This document shows positions 39,671 through 52,622 of a stretch of 64,000 nt of DNA, piece by piece (position 1 is the first letter of the stretch; each line of letters begins with the position of its first letter). Position numbers and translations under genes: made by a program. Origin of the DNA: Calliopsis andreniformis (taxonomy: Eukaryota > Arthropoda > Insecta > Hymenoptera > Andrenidae). The notes beneath the pieces are model-generated. The model had not been told where the DNA came from and did not search any database. It saw only the letters and a program-made list of their open reading frames with translations. The stretch lies in the NCBI RefSeq assembly GCF_051401765.1, contig NW_027480422.1, forward strand, positions 26,368,001 to 26,432,000, written 5' to 3'.

Positions 39671-40999
39671 TACATTCCGGGCAACCTAGGCTTGACTCTA
39701 GGGCGTTGCTCCACCACATCGGATAGCTGCGGCCTTAGAAGTCAACGCTAGAAGCATAAAATACAATATAAATACAACAGTTTTTCAATCGTATAACAGG
39801 AATAATTGCAAACAGTGTGAAAGATATGGTCATTTCTACGTTGCGGGCATCCTAGGCTTCACTCTAGGGCATTGCTCCACCACATCGAATAGCTACGGCC
39901 TTAGAAGTCAACGCCATAACTATAAAGAACAATATAAATACAACAGTTTTTCCATTGTATAAAATGAATAATTGCAAACAGTGTGGAGGTAGTGGTCATT
40001 TCTACTTTCCGGCAACCTAGGCTTCACTCTAGGCCGTTTCTCCACCACATCGAATAGCTACTGCCTTAGAAGTCAACGTCTGAAGCATAAAATATAATAT
40101 AAGTACAACAGTTTTTCCATCGTATAACACGAATAATTGCAACCAGTGTGAAAGACATGGTCAATTCTACGTTCCGGGTAACCTCGGCTTCACTCTAGGG
40201 CGTTGCACCAGCACATCGAATAGCTACGGCCTTAGGAGTCAACGCCAGAGGCATAAAATACAAAATAAATACAACAGTTTTTCCATCGTATAACAAGAAT
40301 AATTGCAGCCATTGTGAAAATGATGGTCATTTCTACATTCCGAGCAGCCTAGGCTTCACTCTGGGGCGTTGTTCCTCCAGATCGAATTGCTAGGGCCTAA
40401 GAAGTCTACACCAGAAGCATAAAATACAGCATAAATACAACAGTTTTTCCATCGTATAACAGGAATAATTGCAACCAGTGTGAAAGTGATGGTCATTTCT
40501 ACGTTCCGGGCAACCTAGGCTTCAGTCTAGGGCGTGGTTCCCCCAGATCGAATAATTAGGGCCTAAGAAGCCTACGCCAGAAGCATAAAATACAATATAA
40601 ATACCACAGTATTTCCATCGTATAACAGGTATAATTGCAACCAGAGTGAAGGTGATGGTCATTTCTAAGTTCCGGGCAACCTAGGCTTCACTCTAGAGCG
40701 TTGCTCCGCCAGATCGAATAGCTAGGACCTTAGAAGTCAACGCCAGAAGCACAAAATAAAATAAAAATACAACAGTTATTACATCGTATAAAAGGAATAA
40801 TTACAACCAGTGTGAAAGTAATGGGCATTTCTACGTTCCGTGCAACCTAGGCTTCACTCCAGGGCGTTGGTCCACCAGGTCGAATAGTTAGGGCCTTAGA
40901 AAACAACTCCAGACGCATAAAATACAATATAAATACAACAGTTTTTCCACGGTATAAAACGAATAATTGCAACCAGTATGAAAGTTATGGTCATCTCTA
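39671..40999 (+). repeat. Eight-monomer copy of 35,690-37,018
   Basis: Matches 35,690-37,018 at an offset of 3,981 bp (24 monomers minus 3 bp). The 3 bp are explained by the 1-bp deletion near 36,030 and the 2-bp deletion near 37,942. The block carries its own copy of the family-U deletion near 40,010 and runs through the AACAGTTATTACATCG and GTCCACCAGGTCGAATAG monomers. It shows that the truncated right edge of family U was itself duplicated. Confidence 0.82.
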
Positions 41000-42162
41000 C
41001 GTTCCGGGCAACCTAGGCTTCACCCTAGGGCGTTGCTCCACCAGATCGAATAGTTAGGGCCTAAGAGGTCAATGCCAGAAGCATAAAATACGAAATATGT
41101 ACAACAGTTTTTCCATCGTATAAAATGAGTAATTGCAACCAGTGTGAAGGTAACGGCCATTTCTACGTTCCGGGAATCCTAGACTTAACACTGAGGCATT
41201 GCTCCACCAGATCGAATACATAGGGCCTTAGAAGTCAACGCCAGAAGCATAAAGTACATTAAAAATCCAACAGTTTGTCCATCGTATAACAGGAGTAATT
41301 GCCACCAGTGTGAAAGTTATGGTCACTTCTGCATTCCGGGCAACCTAGGCTTCACTCTAGGGCGTTGCTCCTGCAGATAGAATAGCTAGGGCCCAGGAAG
41401 TCAACGCCAGAAACATAAAATAAAATATAAATGCAACAGTTTTTCCCTTGTATAACAGGAATAATTGCAACCAGTGTGAAAGGTATGGTTATTGCTACGT
41501 TCCGGGCAACCTAGGCTTCACTCTAGGGCGTTGCTCCACCACATCGGATAGCTGCGGCCTTAGAAGTCAACGCCAGAAGCATAAAATACAATATAAATAC
41601 AACAGTTTTTCAATCGTATAACAGGAATAATTGCAAACAGTGTGAAAGATATGGTCATTTCTACGTTGCGGGCATCCTAGGCTTCACTCTAGGGCATTGC
41701 TCCACCACATCGAATAGCTATGGCCTTAGAAGTCAACGCCATAACTATAGAGAACAATATAAATACAACAGTTTTTCCATTGTATAAAATGAATAATTGC
41801 AAACAGTGTGGAGGTAGTGGTCATTTTTACTTTCCGGGCAACCTAGGCTTCACTCTAGGCCGTTTCTCCACCACATCGAATAGCTACTGCCTTAGAAGTC
41901 AACGTCTGAAGCATAAAATATAATATAAATACAACAGTTTTTCCATCGTATAACACGAATAATTGCAACCAGTGTGAGAGACATGGTCATTTCTACGTTC
42001 CGGGTAACCTAGGCTTCACTCTAGGGCGTTGCTCCAACACATCGAATAGCTACGGCCTTAGGAGTCAACGCCAGAAGCATAAAATACAAAATAAATACAA
42101 CGGTTTTTCCATCGTATAACAAGAATAATTGCAGCCATTGTGAAAGTGATGGTCATTTCTAC
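41000..42162 (+). repeat. Family-U related monomers with the ancestral CCGGG state
   Basis: About seven monomers in family-U order (CTAGACTTAAC at 41,179, CATCGGATAGCTGCGG at about 41,541, CTATAGAGAACAATATAAAT at about 41,745). The monomer that carries the 1-bp deletion in family U is intact here (CTTTCCGGGCAACC near 41,832). About 41,520-42,158 recurs from 44,506 at an offset of 2,986 bp (18 monomers minus 2 bp). Confidence 0.78.
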
Positions 42163-43055
42163 GTTGCGGGCAACCTAGGCTTCAGTCTAGGGTGTGGTTC
42201 CCCCAGATCGAATAGTTAGGGCCTAAGAAGCCTACGCCAGAAGCATAAAATACAATATAAATACCACAGTTTTTCCATCGTATAACAGGAATAATTGCAA
42301 CCAGAGTGAAGGTGATGGTCATTTCTAAGTTCCGGGCAACCTAGGCTTCACTCTAGGGCGTGGTTCCCCCAGATCGAATAATTAGGGCCTAAGAAGCCTA
42401 CGCCAGAAGCATAAAATACAATATAAATACCACAGTATTTCCATCGTATAACAGGAATAATTGCAACCAGAGTGAAGGTGATGGTCATTTCTAAGTTCCG
42501 GGCAACCTAGGCTTCACTCTAGAGCGTTGCTCCACCAGCTCGAATAGCTAGTACCTTAGAAGTCAACGCCAGAAGCACACAATAAAATAAAAATACAACA
42601 GTTATTACATCGTATAAAAGTAATAATTACAACCAGTGTGAAAGTAATGGGCATTTCTATGTTCCGTGCAACCTAGGCTTCACTCCAGGGCGTTGGTCCA
42701 CCAGGTCGAATAGTTAGGGTCTTAGAAAACAACTCCAGACGCATAAAATACAATATAAATACAACAGTGTTTCCACGGTATAAAACGAATAATTGCAACC
42801 AGTATGAAAGTTATGGTCATTTCTACGATACGGACAACCTAGGCTTCACTCTAGGGCGTCGTTCCACCAGATGGAATAGCTACGGCCTTACAAGTCAACG
42901 CCATAACTATAAAAAACAATATAAATACAACAGTTTTTCCATCGTATAAAAGGAATAATTGCAAACAGTGTGAAAGATATGGTCATTCCTACGATACGGG
43001 CAACCTAGGCTTCACTCTAGGGCGTTGCTCCACCACATCGAATAGCTACGGCCTT
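42163..43055 (+). repeat. 893-bp block, copy 1 (repeated 29 monomers downstream)
   Basis: Runs from GTTGCGGGCAACCTAGG with TAGGGTGTGGTTCCCCC to the monomer ending TCGAATAGCTACGGCC. It recurs at 46,975-47,867 at an offset of 4,812 bp (29 monomers minus 2 bp, matching the two 1-bp deletions near 43,879 and 44,312). Only a few differences are visible (42,552 CTAGTACC versus CTAGGACC; 42,888 CTTACAAG versus CTTAGAAG). Confidence 0.85.
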
Positions 43056-46000
43056 AGGAGTCAACGCCAGAGGCATAAAATACAAAATAAATACAACAGT
43101 TTTCCCATCGTATAACAAGAATAATTGCAACCAGTGTGAAAGTGATGGTCATTTCAGCATTCCGGGCATCCTAGGCTTTACTCTAGGGCCATGCTCCACC
43201 AGATCGAATAGTTAGGGCCTAAGAAGTCAACGCCAAGAGCATAAAATACAATATAAATACAACAGTTTTTCCCTTGTATAACAGGAATAATTGCAACCAG
43301 TGTGAAAGCTAGGGTCATTTCTACGTTCCGGTCAACCTAGGCTTCACTCTAGGGCGTTGCTCCACCACATCGAATAGTTAGGGCCTTAGAAGTCAATGCC
43401 TGAATCATAAAATGTCATATAAATAAAACAGTTGTTCCACTGTATAATATGAATAATTGCAACCAGTGTGAAAGTAACGGCCATTTCTACGTTCCAGGCA
43501 TCCTAGACTTAACACTGAGGCATTGCTTCACCAGATGGAATACATAGGGCCTTAGACGTCAACGCCAGAAGCATATAGTACATTAAAAATCCAACAGTTT
43601 GTCCATCGTATAACAGGAATAATTGCCACGAGTGTGAAAGTGATTGTTATTTCTACATTCCGGGCAACCTAGGCTTCACTCTAGGGCGTTGCTCCTCCAG
43701 ATAAAATAGTTAGGGCCCAGGAAGTCAACTCCAGAAGCATAAAAAACAATATATATACAACAGTTTTTCCCTTGTATAACAGGAATAATTGCAACCAGTG
43801 TGAAAGGTATTGTCATTTCTACGTTCCGGGCAACCTTGGCTTCACTCTAGGGCGTTGCTCCACCACATCGAATAGTTTGGCCTCAGAACTCAATGCCAGA
43901 AGCATAAAATGCCATATAAATGCAACAGTTTTTCCACTGTATAATATGAATAATTGCAAACAGTGTGGAAGTAATGGTCATTTCTACGTTCCGGGCAACC
44001 TAGGCTTCACTCTAGAGCGTTGCGCAACCACATCGAATAGCTACGGCCCTAGAAGACAACGCCATAACTATAAAATACAATATAAGTACAACAGTCTTTC
44101 CATCGCATAAAACGAATAATTGCAACCAGTCTGATAGTTATAGTCATTTCTACGTTCCCGGCAACCTAGACTTCACTCTAGGGCGTTGCTCCACCAGATC
44201 GAATAGTTAGGGCCTAAGAAGTCAATGCCAGAAGCATAAAATACGATATATGTACAACAGTTTTTCCATCGTATAAAATGAGTAATTGCAACCAGTGTGA
44301 AAGTAACGGCCTTTCTACGTTCCGGGCATCGTAGACTTGACACTGAAACATTGCTCCACCAGATCGAATACATAGGGCCTTAGAAGTCAACGCCAGAAGC
44401 ATAAAGTACATTAAAAATCCAACAGTTTGTCCATCGTATAACAGGAATAATTGCCACCAGTGTGAAAGTGATGGTTATTTCTACGATCCGGGCAACCTAG
44501 GCTTCACTCTGGGGCGTTGCTCCACCACATCGGATAGCTGCGGCCTTAGAAGTCAACGCCAGAAGCATAAAATACAATATAAATACAACAGTTTTTCAAT
44601 CGTATAACAGGAATAATTGCAAACAGTGTGAAAGATATGGTCATTTTTACGTTGCGGGCATCCTAGGCTTCACTCTAGGGCATTGCTCCACCACATCGAA
44701 TAGCTACGGCCTTAGAAGTCAACGCCATAACTATAGAGAACAATATAAATACAACAGTTTTTCCATTGTATAAAATGAATAATTGCAAACAGTGTGGAGG
44801 TAGTGGCCATTTCTACTTTCCGGGCAACCTAGGCTTCACTCTAGGCCGTTTCTCCACAACATCGAATAGCTACTGCCTTAGAAGTCAACGTCTGAAGCAT
44901 AAAATATAATATAAATACAACAGTTTTTCCATCGTATAACACGAATAATTGCAACCAGTGTGAAAGACATGGTCATTTCTACGTTCCGGATAACCTAGGC
45001 TTCACTCTAGGGCGTTGCTCCAACACATCGAATAGCTACGGGCTTAGGAGTCAACGCCAGAGGCATAAAATACAAAATAAATACAAGAGTTTTTCCATTG
45101 TATAACAAGAATAATTGCAGCCATTGTGAAAGTGATGGTCATTTCTACATTCCGAGCAGCCTAGGCTTCACTCTAGGGCGTTGTTCCTCCAGATCGAATT
45201 GCTAGGGCCTAAGAAGTCTACACCAGAAGCATAAAATACAACATAAATACAACAGTTTTTCCATCGTATAACAGGAATAAATGCAACCAGTGTGAAAGTG
45301 ATGGTCATTTCTACGTTCCGGGCAACCTAGGCTTCAGTCTAGGGCGTGGTTCCCCCAGATCGAATAATTATGGCCTAAGAAGCCTACGCCAGAAGCATAA
45401 AATACAATATAAATACCACAGTATTTCCATCGTATAACAGGTATAATTGCAACCAGAGTGAAGGTGACGGTCATTTCTAAGTTCCGGGCAGCCTAGGCTT
45501 CACTCTAGAGCGTTGCTCCACCAGATCGAATAGCTAGGACCTTAGAAGTCAACGCCAGAAGCATAAAGTACATTAAAAATCCAACAGTTTGTCCATCGTA
45601 TAACAGGAGTAATTGCCACCAGTGTGAAAGTTATGGTCATTTCTGCATTCCGGGCAACCTAGGCTTCACTCTAGGGCGTTGCTCCTCCAGATAGAATAGT
45701 TAGGGCCCAGGAAGTCAACGCCAGAAGCATAAAATAAAATATAAATGCAACAGTTTTTCCCTTGTATAACAGGAATAATTGCAACCAGTGTGAAAGGTAT
45801 GGTTATTTCTACGTTCCGGGCAAACTAGGCTACACTCTAGGGCGTTGCTCCATCACATCGGATAGCTGCGGCCTTAGAAGTCAACGCCAGAAGCATAAAA
45901 TACAATATAAATACAACAGTTTTTCAATCGTATAACAGGAATAATTGCAAACAGTGTGAAAGATATGGTCATTTCTACGTTGCGGGCATCCTAGGCTTCA

Positions 46001-46974
46001 CTCTAGGGCATTGCTCCACCACATCGAATAGCTACGGCCTTAGAAGTCAGCGCCATAACTATAGAGAACAATATAAATACAACAGTTTTTCCATTGTATA
46101 AAATGAATAATTGCAAACAGTGTGGAGGTAGTGGCCATTTCTACTTTCCGGGCAACCTAGGCTCCACTCTAGGCCGTTTCTCCACCACATCGAATAGCTA
46201 CGGCCTTAGGAGTCAACGCCAGAGGCATAAAATACAAAATAAATACAACAGTTTTTCCATCGTATAACAAGAATAATTGCAGCCATTGTGAAAGTGATGG
46301 TCATTTCTACATTCCGAGAAGCCTAGGCTTCTCTCTAGGGCGTTGTTCCTCCAGATCGAATTGCTAGGGCCTAAGAAGTCTACACCAGAAGCATAAAACA
46401 CAACATAAATACAACAGTTTTTTCATCGTATAACAGGAATAATTGCAACCAGTGTGAAAGTGATGGTCATTTCTACGTTCCGGGCAACCTAGGCTTCAGT
46501 CTAGGGCGTGGTTCCCCCAGATCGAATAGTTAGGGCCTAAGAAACCTACGCCAGAAGCATAAAATAAAATATAAATACAACAGTATTTCCCTCGTATAAC
46601 AGGAATAATTGCAACCAGTGTGAAAGGTATGGTCATTTCTACGTTCCGGGCAACCTAGGCTTCACTCTAGGGCGTTGCTCCACCACATCGGATAGCTGCG
46701 GCCTTAGAAGTCAACGCCAGAAGCATAAAATACAATATGAATACAACAGTTTTTCAATCTTATAACAGGAATAATTGCAAACAGTGTGAAAGATATGGTC
46801 ACTTCTACGTTGCGGGCATCCTAGGCTTCACTCTAGGGCATTGCTCCACCACATCGAATAGCTACGGCCTTAGAAGTCAACGCCATAACTATAAAAAACA
46901 ATATAAATACAACAGTTTTTCCATTGTATAACATGAATAATTGCAACCAGTGTGAAAGTGATGGTCATTTCTAC
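43056..46974 (+). repeat. Mosaic of U-type monomers with an 8-mer duplication
   Basis: About 24 monomers. A segment at about 44,510-44,866 recurs at 45,838-46,194 (offset 1,328 = 8 monomers), both with CTATAGAGAACAATATAAAT and the intact CTTTCCGGGCAACC. Two CTAGACTTAAC-type monomers occur (43,503, and 44,331 where the first C is G). Single-base deletions lie near 43,879 (TAGTTTGGCC) and 44,312 (CGGCCTTTCTACG). No genes are seen. Confidence 0.75.
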
Positions 46975-47867
46975 GTTGCGGGCAACCTAGGCTTCAGTCT
47001 AGGGTGTGGTTCCCCCAGATCGAATAGTTAGGGTCTAAGAAGCCTACGCCAGAAGCATAAAATACAATATAAATACCACAGTTTTTCCATCGTATAACAG
47101 GAATAATTGCAACCAGAGTGAAGGTGATGGTCATTTCTAAGTTCCGGGCAACCTAGGCTTCACTCTAGGGCGTGGTTCCCCCAGATCGAATAATTAGGGC
47201 CTAAGAAGCCTACGCCAGAAGCATAAAATACAATATAAATACCACAGTATTTCCATCGTATAACAGGAATAATTGCAACCAGAGTGAAGGTGATGGTCAT
47301 TTCTAAGTTCCGGGCAACCTAGGCTTCACTCTAGAGCGTTGCTCCACCAGCTCGAATAGCTAGGACCTTAGAAGTCAACGCCAGAAGCACACAATAAAAT
47401 AAAAATACAACAGTTATTACATCGTATAAAAGTAATAATTACAACCAGTGTGAAAGTAATGGGCATTTCTATGTTCCGTGCAACCTAGGCTTCACTCCAG
47501 GGCGTTGGTCCACCAGGTCGAATAGTTAGGGTCTTAGAAAACAACTCCAGACGCATAAAATACAATATAAATACAACAGTGTTTCCACGGTATAAAACGA
47601 ATAATTGCAACCAGTATGAAAGTTATGGTCATTTCTACGATACGGACAACCTAGGCTTCACTCTAGGGCGTCGTTCCACCAGATGGAATAGCTACGGCCT
47701 TAGAAGTCAACGCCATAACTATAAAAAACAATATAAATACAACAGTTTTTCCATCGTATAAAAGGAATAATTGCAAACAGTGTGAAAGATATGGTCATTC
47801 CTACGATACGGGCAACCTAGGCTTCACTCTAGGGCGTTGCTCCACCACATCGAATAGCTACGGCCCT
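46975..47867 (+). repeat. 893-bp block, copy 2
   Basis: Second copy of 42,163-43,055. After 47,867 the copies part: copy 1 continues TTAGGAGTCAACG, while this one continues CTAGAAGACAACG, a cassette-like monomer related to family A. The duplication therefore ends at the border between U-type and A-type territory. Confidence 0.85.
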
Positions 47868-50800
47868 AGAAGACAACGCCATAACTATAAAATACAATAT
47901 AAATACAACAGTCTTTCCATCGTATAAAACGAATAATTGCAACCAGTCTGATAGTTATGGTCATTTCTCCGTTCCGGGCAATCTAGGCTTCTCTCTAGGG
48001 CGTTGCTCCACCAGATCGAATAGCTACGGCCTTAGAAGTGAACGCCATAACTATAAAAAACAATATAAATACAACAGTATTTCCATTGTATAAAATGAAT
48101 AATTGCAAACAGTGAGGAAGTAATGGTCATTTCTACGTTCCGTGCAACCTAGGCTTCACTCTAGGGCGTTGCTCCACCAGATCGAATAGTTAGGGCCTAA
48201 GAAGTCAACGCCCGAAGCATAAAATACAATAAAAATACAACAGTTTTTCCATCGTATAAAACGAATAATTGCATCCAGTGTGCAAGTAATGGTCATTTCT
48301 ACGATCCGGGCAACCTAGGCATCACTCTAGGGCGTTGTCCCACCAGAGCGAATAGTTAGGGCCTAAGAAGTCAACGCCTGAAGCATAAAATACAATATAA
48401 ATACAACAGTTTTTCCATTGTATAAAACGAATAATTAAAACCAGTGTGATAGTTATGGTCATTTCTACGATACGGGCAACCTAGGCTGCACTCTAGGGCG
48501 TCGTTCCACCACATCGAATAGCTGCGGCCTTAGAAGTCAATGCCAGAAGCATAAAATGCCATATAAATACAACAGTTGTTCCACTGCATAATATGAATAA
48601 TTGCAAACAGTGCGGATGTAATGGTCATTTCTACGTTCCGGGCAACCTAGGCTTCACACTAGGGCGTTGCTCAACCACATCGAATAGCTACGGCCCGAGA
48701 AGACAGCGCCATAACTATAAAATACAGTATAAATACAACATTCTATCCATCGTATAAAATGAATAATTGCAACCAGTTTGATAGTTATGGGCACTTCTAC
48801 GTTCCGGGCAACCTAGGCTTCACCCTAGGACGTTGCTCCACGAGATCGAATAGTTAGGGCCTAAGGAGTCAATGCCTGAAGCATAAAATACGATATATGT
48901 ACAACAGTTTTTCCATCGTATAAAACGAATAATTGCAACAAGTGTGAAAGTAATAGCCATTTCTACGTTGCGGGCATCCTAGACTTAACTCTGAGGCATT
49001 GCTCCACCAGATCAAATAGTTAGGGCCTAAGAAGTCAACGCCAGAAGCATAAAATACAATATAAATACAACAGCTTCTCCATCGTATATAATGTACATTT
49101 GCAAACAGAGTGAAAGTAATGGTCATTTCTACGTTTCGGGCGACCTAGGCTCCACTCTACGGCGTTGCTCCACCAGATGGAATAGCTAGGGCCTTAGAAG
49201 TCAATGCCAGAAGCATAAAATACAAAATAAATACAACAGTTTTTCCATTGTATAACAAGAATAATTGCAACCAGTGTGAAAGTGATGGTCATTTCTACAT
49301 TCCGGGCAACCTAGGCTTGTCACTAGGGCGTTGTTCCACCAGAGCGAATAGTTAGGGCCTAAGAAGTCAACGCCTGAAGCATAAAATACAATATAAATAC
49401 AACAGTTTTTCCATCGTATAAAACGAATAATTGCAACCAGTATGAAAGTTATGGTCATTTCTACGTTCCGGGCAACCTAGGCTTCACTCTAGGGCGTTGA
49501 TCCACCAGATCGAATAGTTAGGGCCATAGAAGACAACGCCCGAAGCATAAAATACAAAATAAATAGAACAGTTTTTCCATTGTATAAAACGAGTAATTGA
49601 AACCAGTGTGAAAGTTATGGTCATTTCTACGTTCCGGGCACCCTAGGCTTCACTCTAGGGCGTTGCTCCACCAGATCGAATAGTTAGGGACTTAGAATTC
49701 GACGCCAGAAGCATAAAATACAACATAAGTACAACAGTTTTTTCATCGTATAACAGGAATAATTGCAACCAGTCTGAAAGGTATGGTCATTTCTACGTTC
49801 CGGGCAACATAGGCTTCACTCTAGGGCGTTGGTCCTCCACATCTAACAGTTAGGGCCTAAGAAGTCAACGCCAGAAGCACCAAATACAAAATAAATATAA
49901 CAGTTTTTCCATCGTATAAAACGAATAATTGCAACCAGTATGAAAGTTATGGTCATTTCTACGTTCCGGGCAACCTAGGCCTCACCCTAGGGCGTAGCTG
50001 CACCTGATCGCATAGTTAGGGCCTAAGAAGTCAACGCCAGAAGCATAAAATACGATATATGTACAACAGTTTTACCATCGTATAAAATGAATAATCGCAA
50101 ACCGTGTGAAGGTGATGGTCATTTCTATATTCCGGGCAACCTAGGCTTCACTCTAGGCCGTTTCTGCACCACATCGAATAGCTACGCCCTTAGAAGTCAA
50201 CGCCTGAAGCATAAAATATAATATAAGTACAACAGTTTTTCCATCGTATAACAGGAATAATTGCAGCCAGTATGAAAGCTATGGTCATTTCTACGTTCCG
50301 GGCAATCTAGGCTTCACTCTAGGGCGTTGCTCAACCACATCGAATAGTTAGGGCCTTAGAAGTCCATGCCAGAAGCATAAAATACAATATAAATACAACA
50401 GTTTTTCATCTGTATAATATGAATAATTGCAAACAGTGTGGATGCAATGGTCATTTCTACGTTCCGGCCAACCTAGGCTTCACTCTAGGCTGTTGGTCCA
50501 CCAGATCCATCAGTTAGGGCCTAAGAAGTCAACGCCAGGAGCGCCAAATACAAAATAAATACAACAGTTTTTCCATCGTGTAAAACGTATAATTGCAACC
50601 AGTGAGCAAGTAATGGTCATTTCTACGATCCGGGCAACCTAGGCATCACCCTAGGGCGTTGTTCCACCAGAGCGAATAGTTAGGGCCTAAGAAGTCAACG
50701 CCTGAAGCATAAAATACAATATAAATACAACAGTTTTTCCATCGTATAAAACGAATAATTGCAACCAGTATGAAAGTTATGGTCATTTCTACGTTCCGGG

Positions 50801-51594
50801 CAACCTAGGCTTCACTCTAGGGCGTTGCTACACCAGAACGAATAGTTAGGGCCATAGAAGACAACGCCCGAAGCATAAAATACAAAATAAATAGAACAGT
50901 TTTTCCATTGTATAAAACGAGTAATTGAAACCAGTGTGAAAGTTATGGTCATTTCTACGTTCCGGGCACCCTAGGCTTCACTCTAGGGCGTTGCTCCACC
51001 AGATCGAATAGTTAGGGACTTAGAATTCGACGCCAGAAGCATAAAATACAACATAAGTGCAACAGTTTTTTCATCGTATAACAGGAATAATTGCAACCAG
51101 TCTGAAAGGTATGGTCATTTCTACGTTCCGGCCAACCTAGGCTTCACTCTAGGCTGTTGGTCCACCAGATCCATCAGTTAGGGCCTAAGAAGTCAACGCC
51201 AGGAGCGCCAAATACAAAATAAATACAACAGTTTTTCCATCGTGTAAAACGTATAATTGCAACCAGTGAGCAAGTAATGGTCATTTCTACGATCCGGGCA
51301 ACCTAGGCATCACCCTAGGGCGTTGTTCCACCAGAGCGAATAGTTAGGGCCTAAGAAGTCAACGCCTGAAGCATAAAATACAATATAAATACAACAGTTT
51401 TTCCATCGTATAAAATGAATAATTGCAAACATTGTGAAAGTAACGGTCATTTCTACGTTCCGGGCAACCTTGGCTTCACTCTAGGGCGTTGCTCAACCAC
51501 ATCGAATGGTTAGGTCCTAAGAGGTCAACGCCAGAAGCACCAAATACAAAATTAATACAACAGTTTTTCCATCGTATAAAACGAATAATTGCAA
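47868..51594 (+). repeat. A-related monomers with short block duplications
   Basis: About 22 monomers resembling family A (GGAGCGCCAAATAC, GAAGCACCAAATAC, CAGTGAGCAAGTAATGG, GAATTCGACGCC, one ATGTACAT monomer at 49,091). Two short duplications are interleaved: 49,516-49,803 matches 50,844-51,131 (8 monomers apart), and 50,462-50,748 matches 51,126-51,412 (4 monomers apart; GGCCAACCTAGG with GGCTGTTGGTCC). The second copies adjoin at about 51,128, so they share a recombination breakpoint. Confidence 0.78.
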
Positions 51595-52126
51595 CCTGTG
51601 TGAAAGCTATGGTCATTTCTACGTTCCGGGTAACCTAGGCTTCACTCTAGGACGTTGCTCCACCACATCGAATAGATAGGGCCTTAGAAGTCAATGCGAG
51701 AAGCATAAAATGCAATATAAATACAACAGTTTTTCCACTGTATAATATGAATAATTGCAAACAGCGTGAAAGATATGGTCATTTCTACGCTGCGGGCACC
51801 CTAGGCTTCGCTCTAGGTCGTTATTCAACCACATCGAATAGCTACTGCCCTAGAACACAACGCCATAACTATAAAATACAATATAAATACAACAGTCTTT
51901 CCATCGTATAAAACGAGTAATTGCAACCAGTCTGATAGTTATTGTCATTCCCACGTCCCGGGCAACCTAGGCTTCACCCTAGGGCGCTGCTCCACCAGAT
52001 CCAATAGCTAGGGCCTAAGAAGTCAACGCCAGGAGCACCAAATACAAAATAAATACAACAGTTTTTCCATCGTATAAAACGAATAATTGCAACCAGTATG
52101 AAAGCTATGGTCATTTCTAAGTTCCG
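51595..52126 (+). repeat. Decayed family-A cassette
   Basis: Contains GAAGTCAATGCGAGAAGCAT, TACGCTGCGGGCACCCTAGG, GCCCTAGAACACAACG (near 51,847), CAGTCTGATAGTTATTGTC and GGAGCACCAAATAC in the same order as the cassettes at 7,370-8,150 and elsewhere in family A, but with private changes (TCGTTATTCAACC, CATTCCCACGTCCCGGG). It is about 37 kb from the family-A domain, so it is either a relic or a transposed copy. Confidence 0.8.
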
Positions 52127-52550
52127 GGCTATCTAGGCTTCACTCTAGGGCGTTGCTCAACCACATCGAATAGTTAGGGCCTTAGATGTCAATGCCAGAA
52201 GCATAAAATACGATATATGTACAACAGTTTTTCCATCGCATAAAATGAGTAATTGCAACCAGTGTGAAAGCTATGGTCATTTCTACGTTCCGGGCTATCT
52301 AGGCTTCACTCTAGGGCGTTGCTCAACCACATCGAATAGTTAGGGCCTTAGATGTCAATGCCAGAAGCATAAAATACCATATATGTACAACAGTTTTTCC
52401 ATCGTATAAAACGAATAATTGCAACCAGTATGAAAGCTATGGTCATTTCTACGTTCCGGGCTATCTAGGCTTCACTCTAGGGCGTTGCTCCACCACATCG
52501 AATAGTTAGGGCCTTAGATGTCAACGCCAGAAGCATAAAACACAATATAA
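52127..52550 (+). repeat. Locally homogenised monomer triplet
   Basis: The private variant GGCTATCTAGGCTTCACTC occurs three times in successive monomers at 52,127, 52,293 and 52,459, exactly 166 bp apart, each followed by GGGCCTTAGATGTCAA. No other copies were noticed in the window. This is a single-monomer amplification, at a smaller scale than the HORs. Confidence 0.88.
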
Positions 52551-52622
52551 ATACAACAGTTTTTCACTTGTATAACAGGAATAATTGCAACCAGTGTGAA
52601 AGCTATGGTCATTTCTACGTTC

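Noticed and set aside
43772..44110. 112-codon plus-strand open frame, the longest in the window
   Set aside because: It spans two monomers and stays open because of the 1-bp deletion near 43,879 and local substitutions. The two halves are translations of the same repeat in different frames. It is not a gene.
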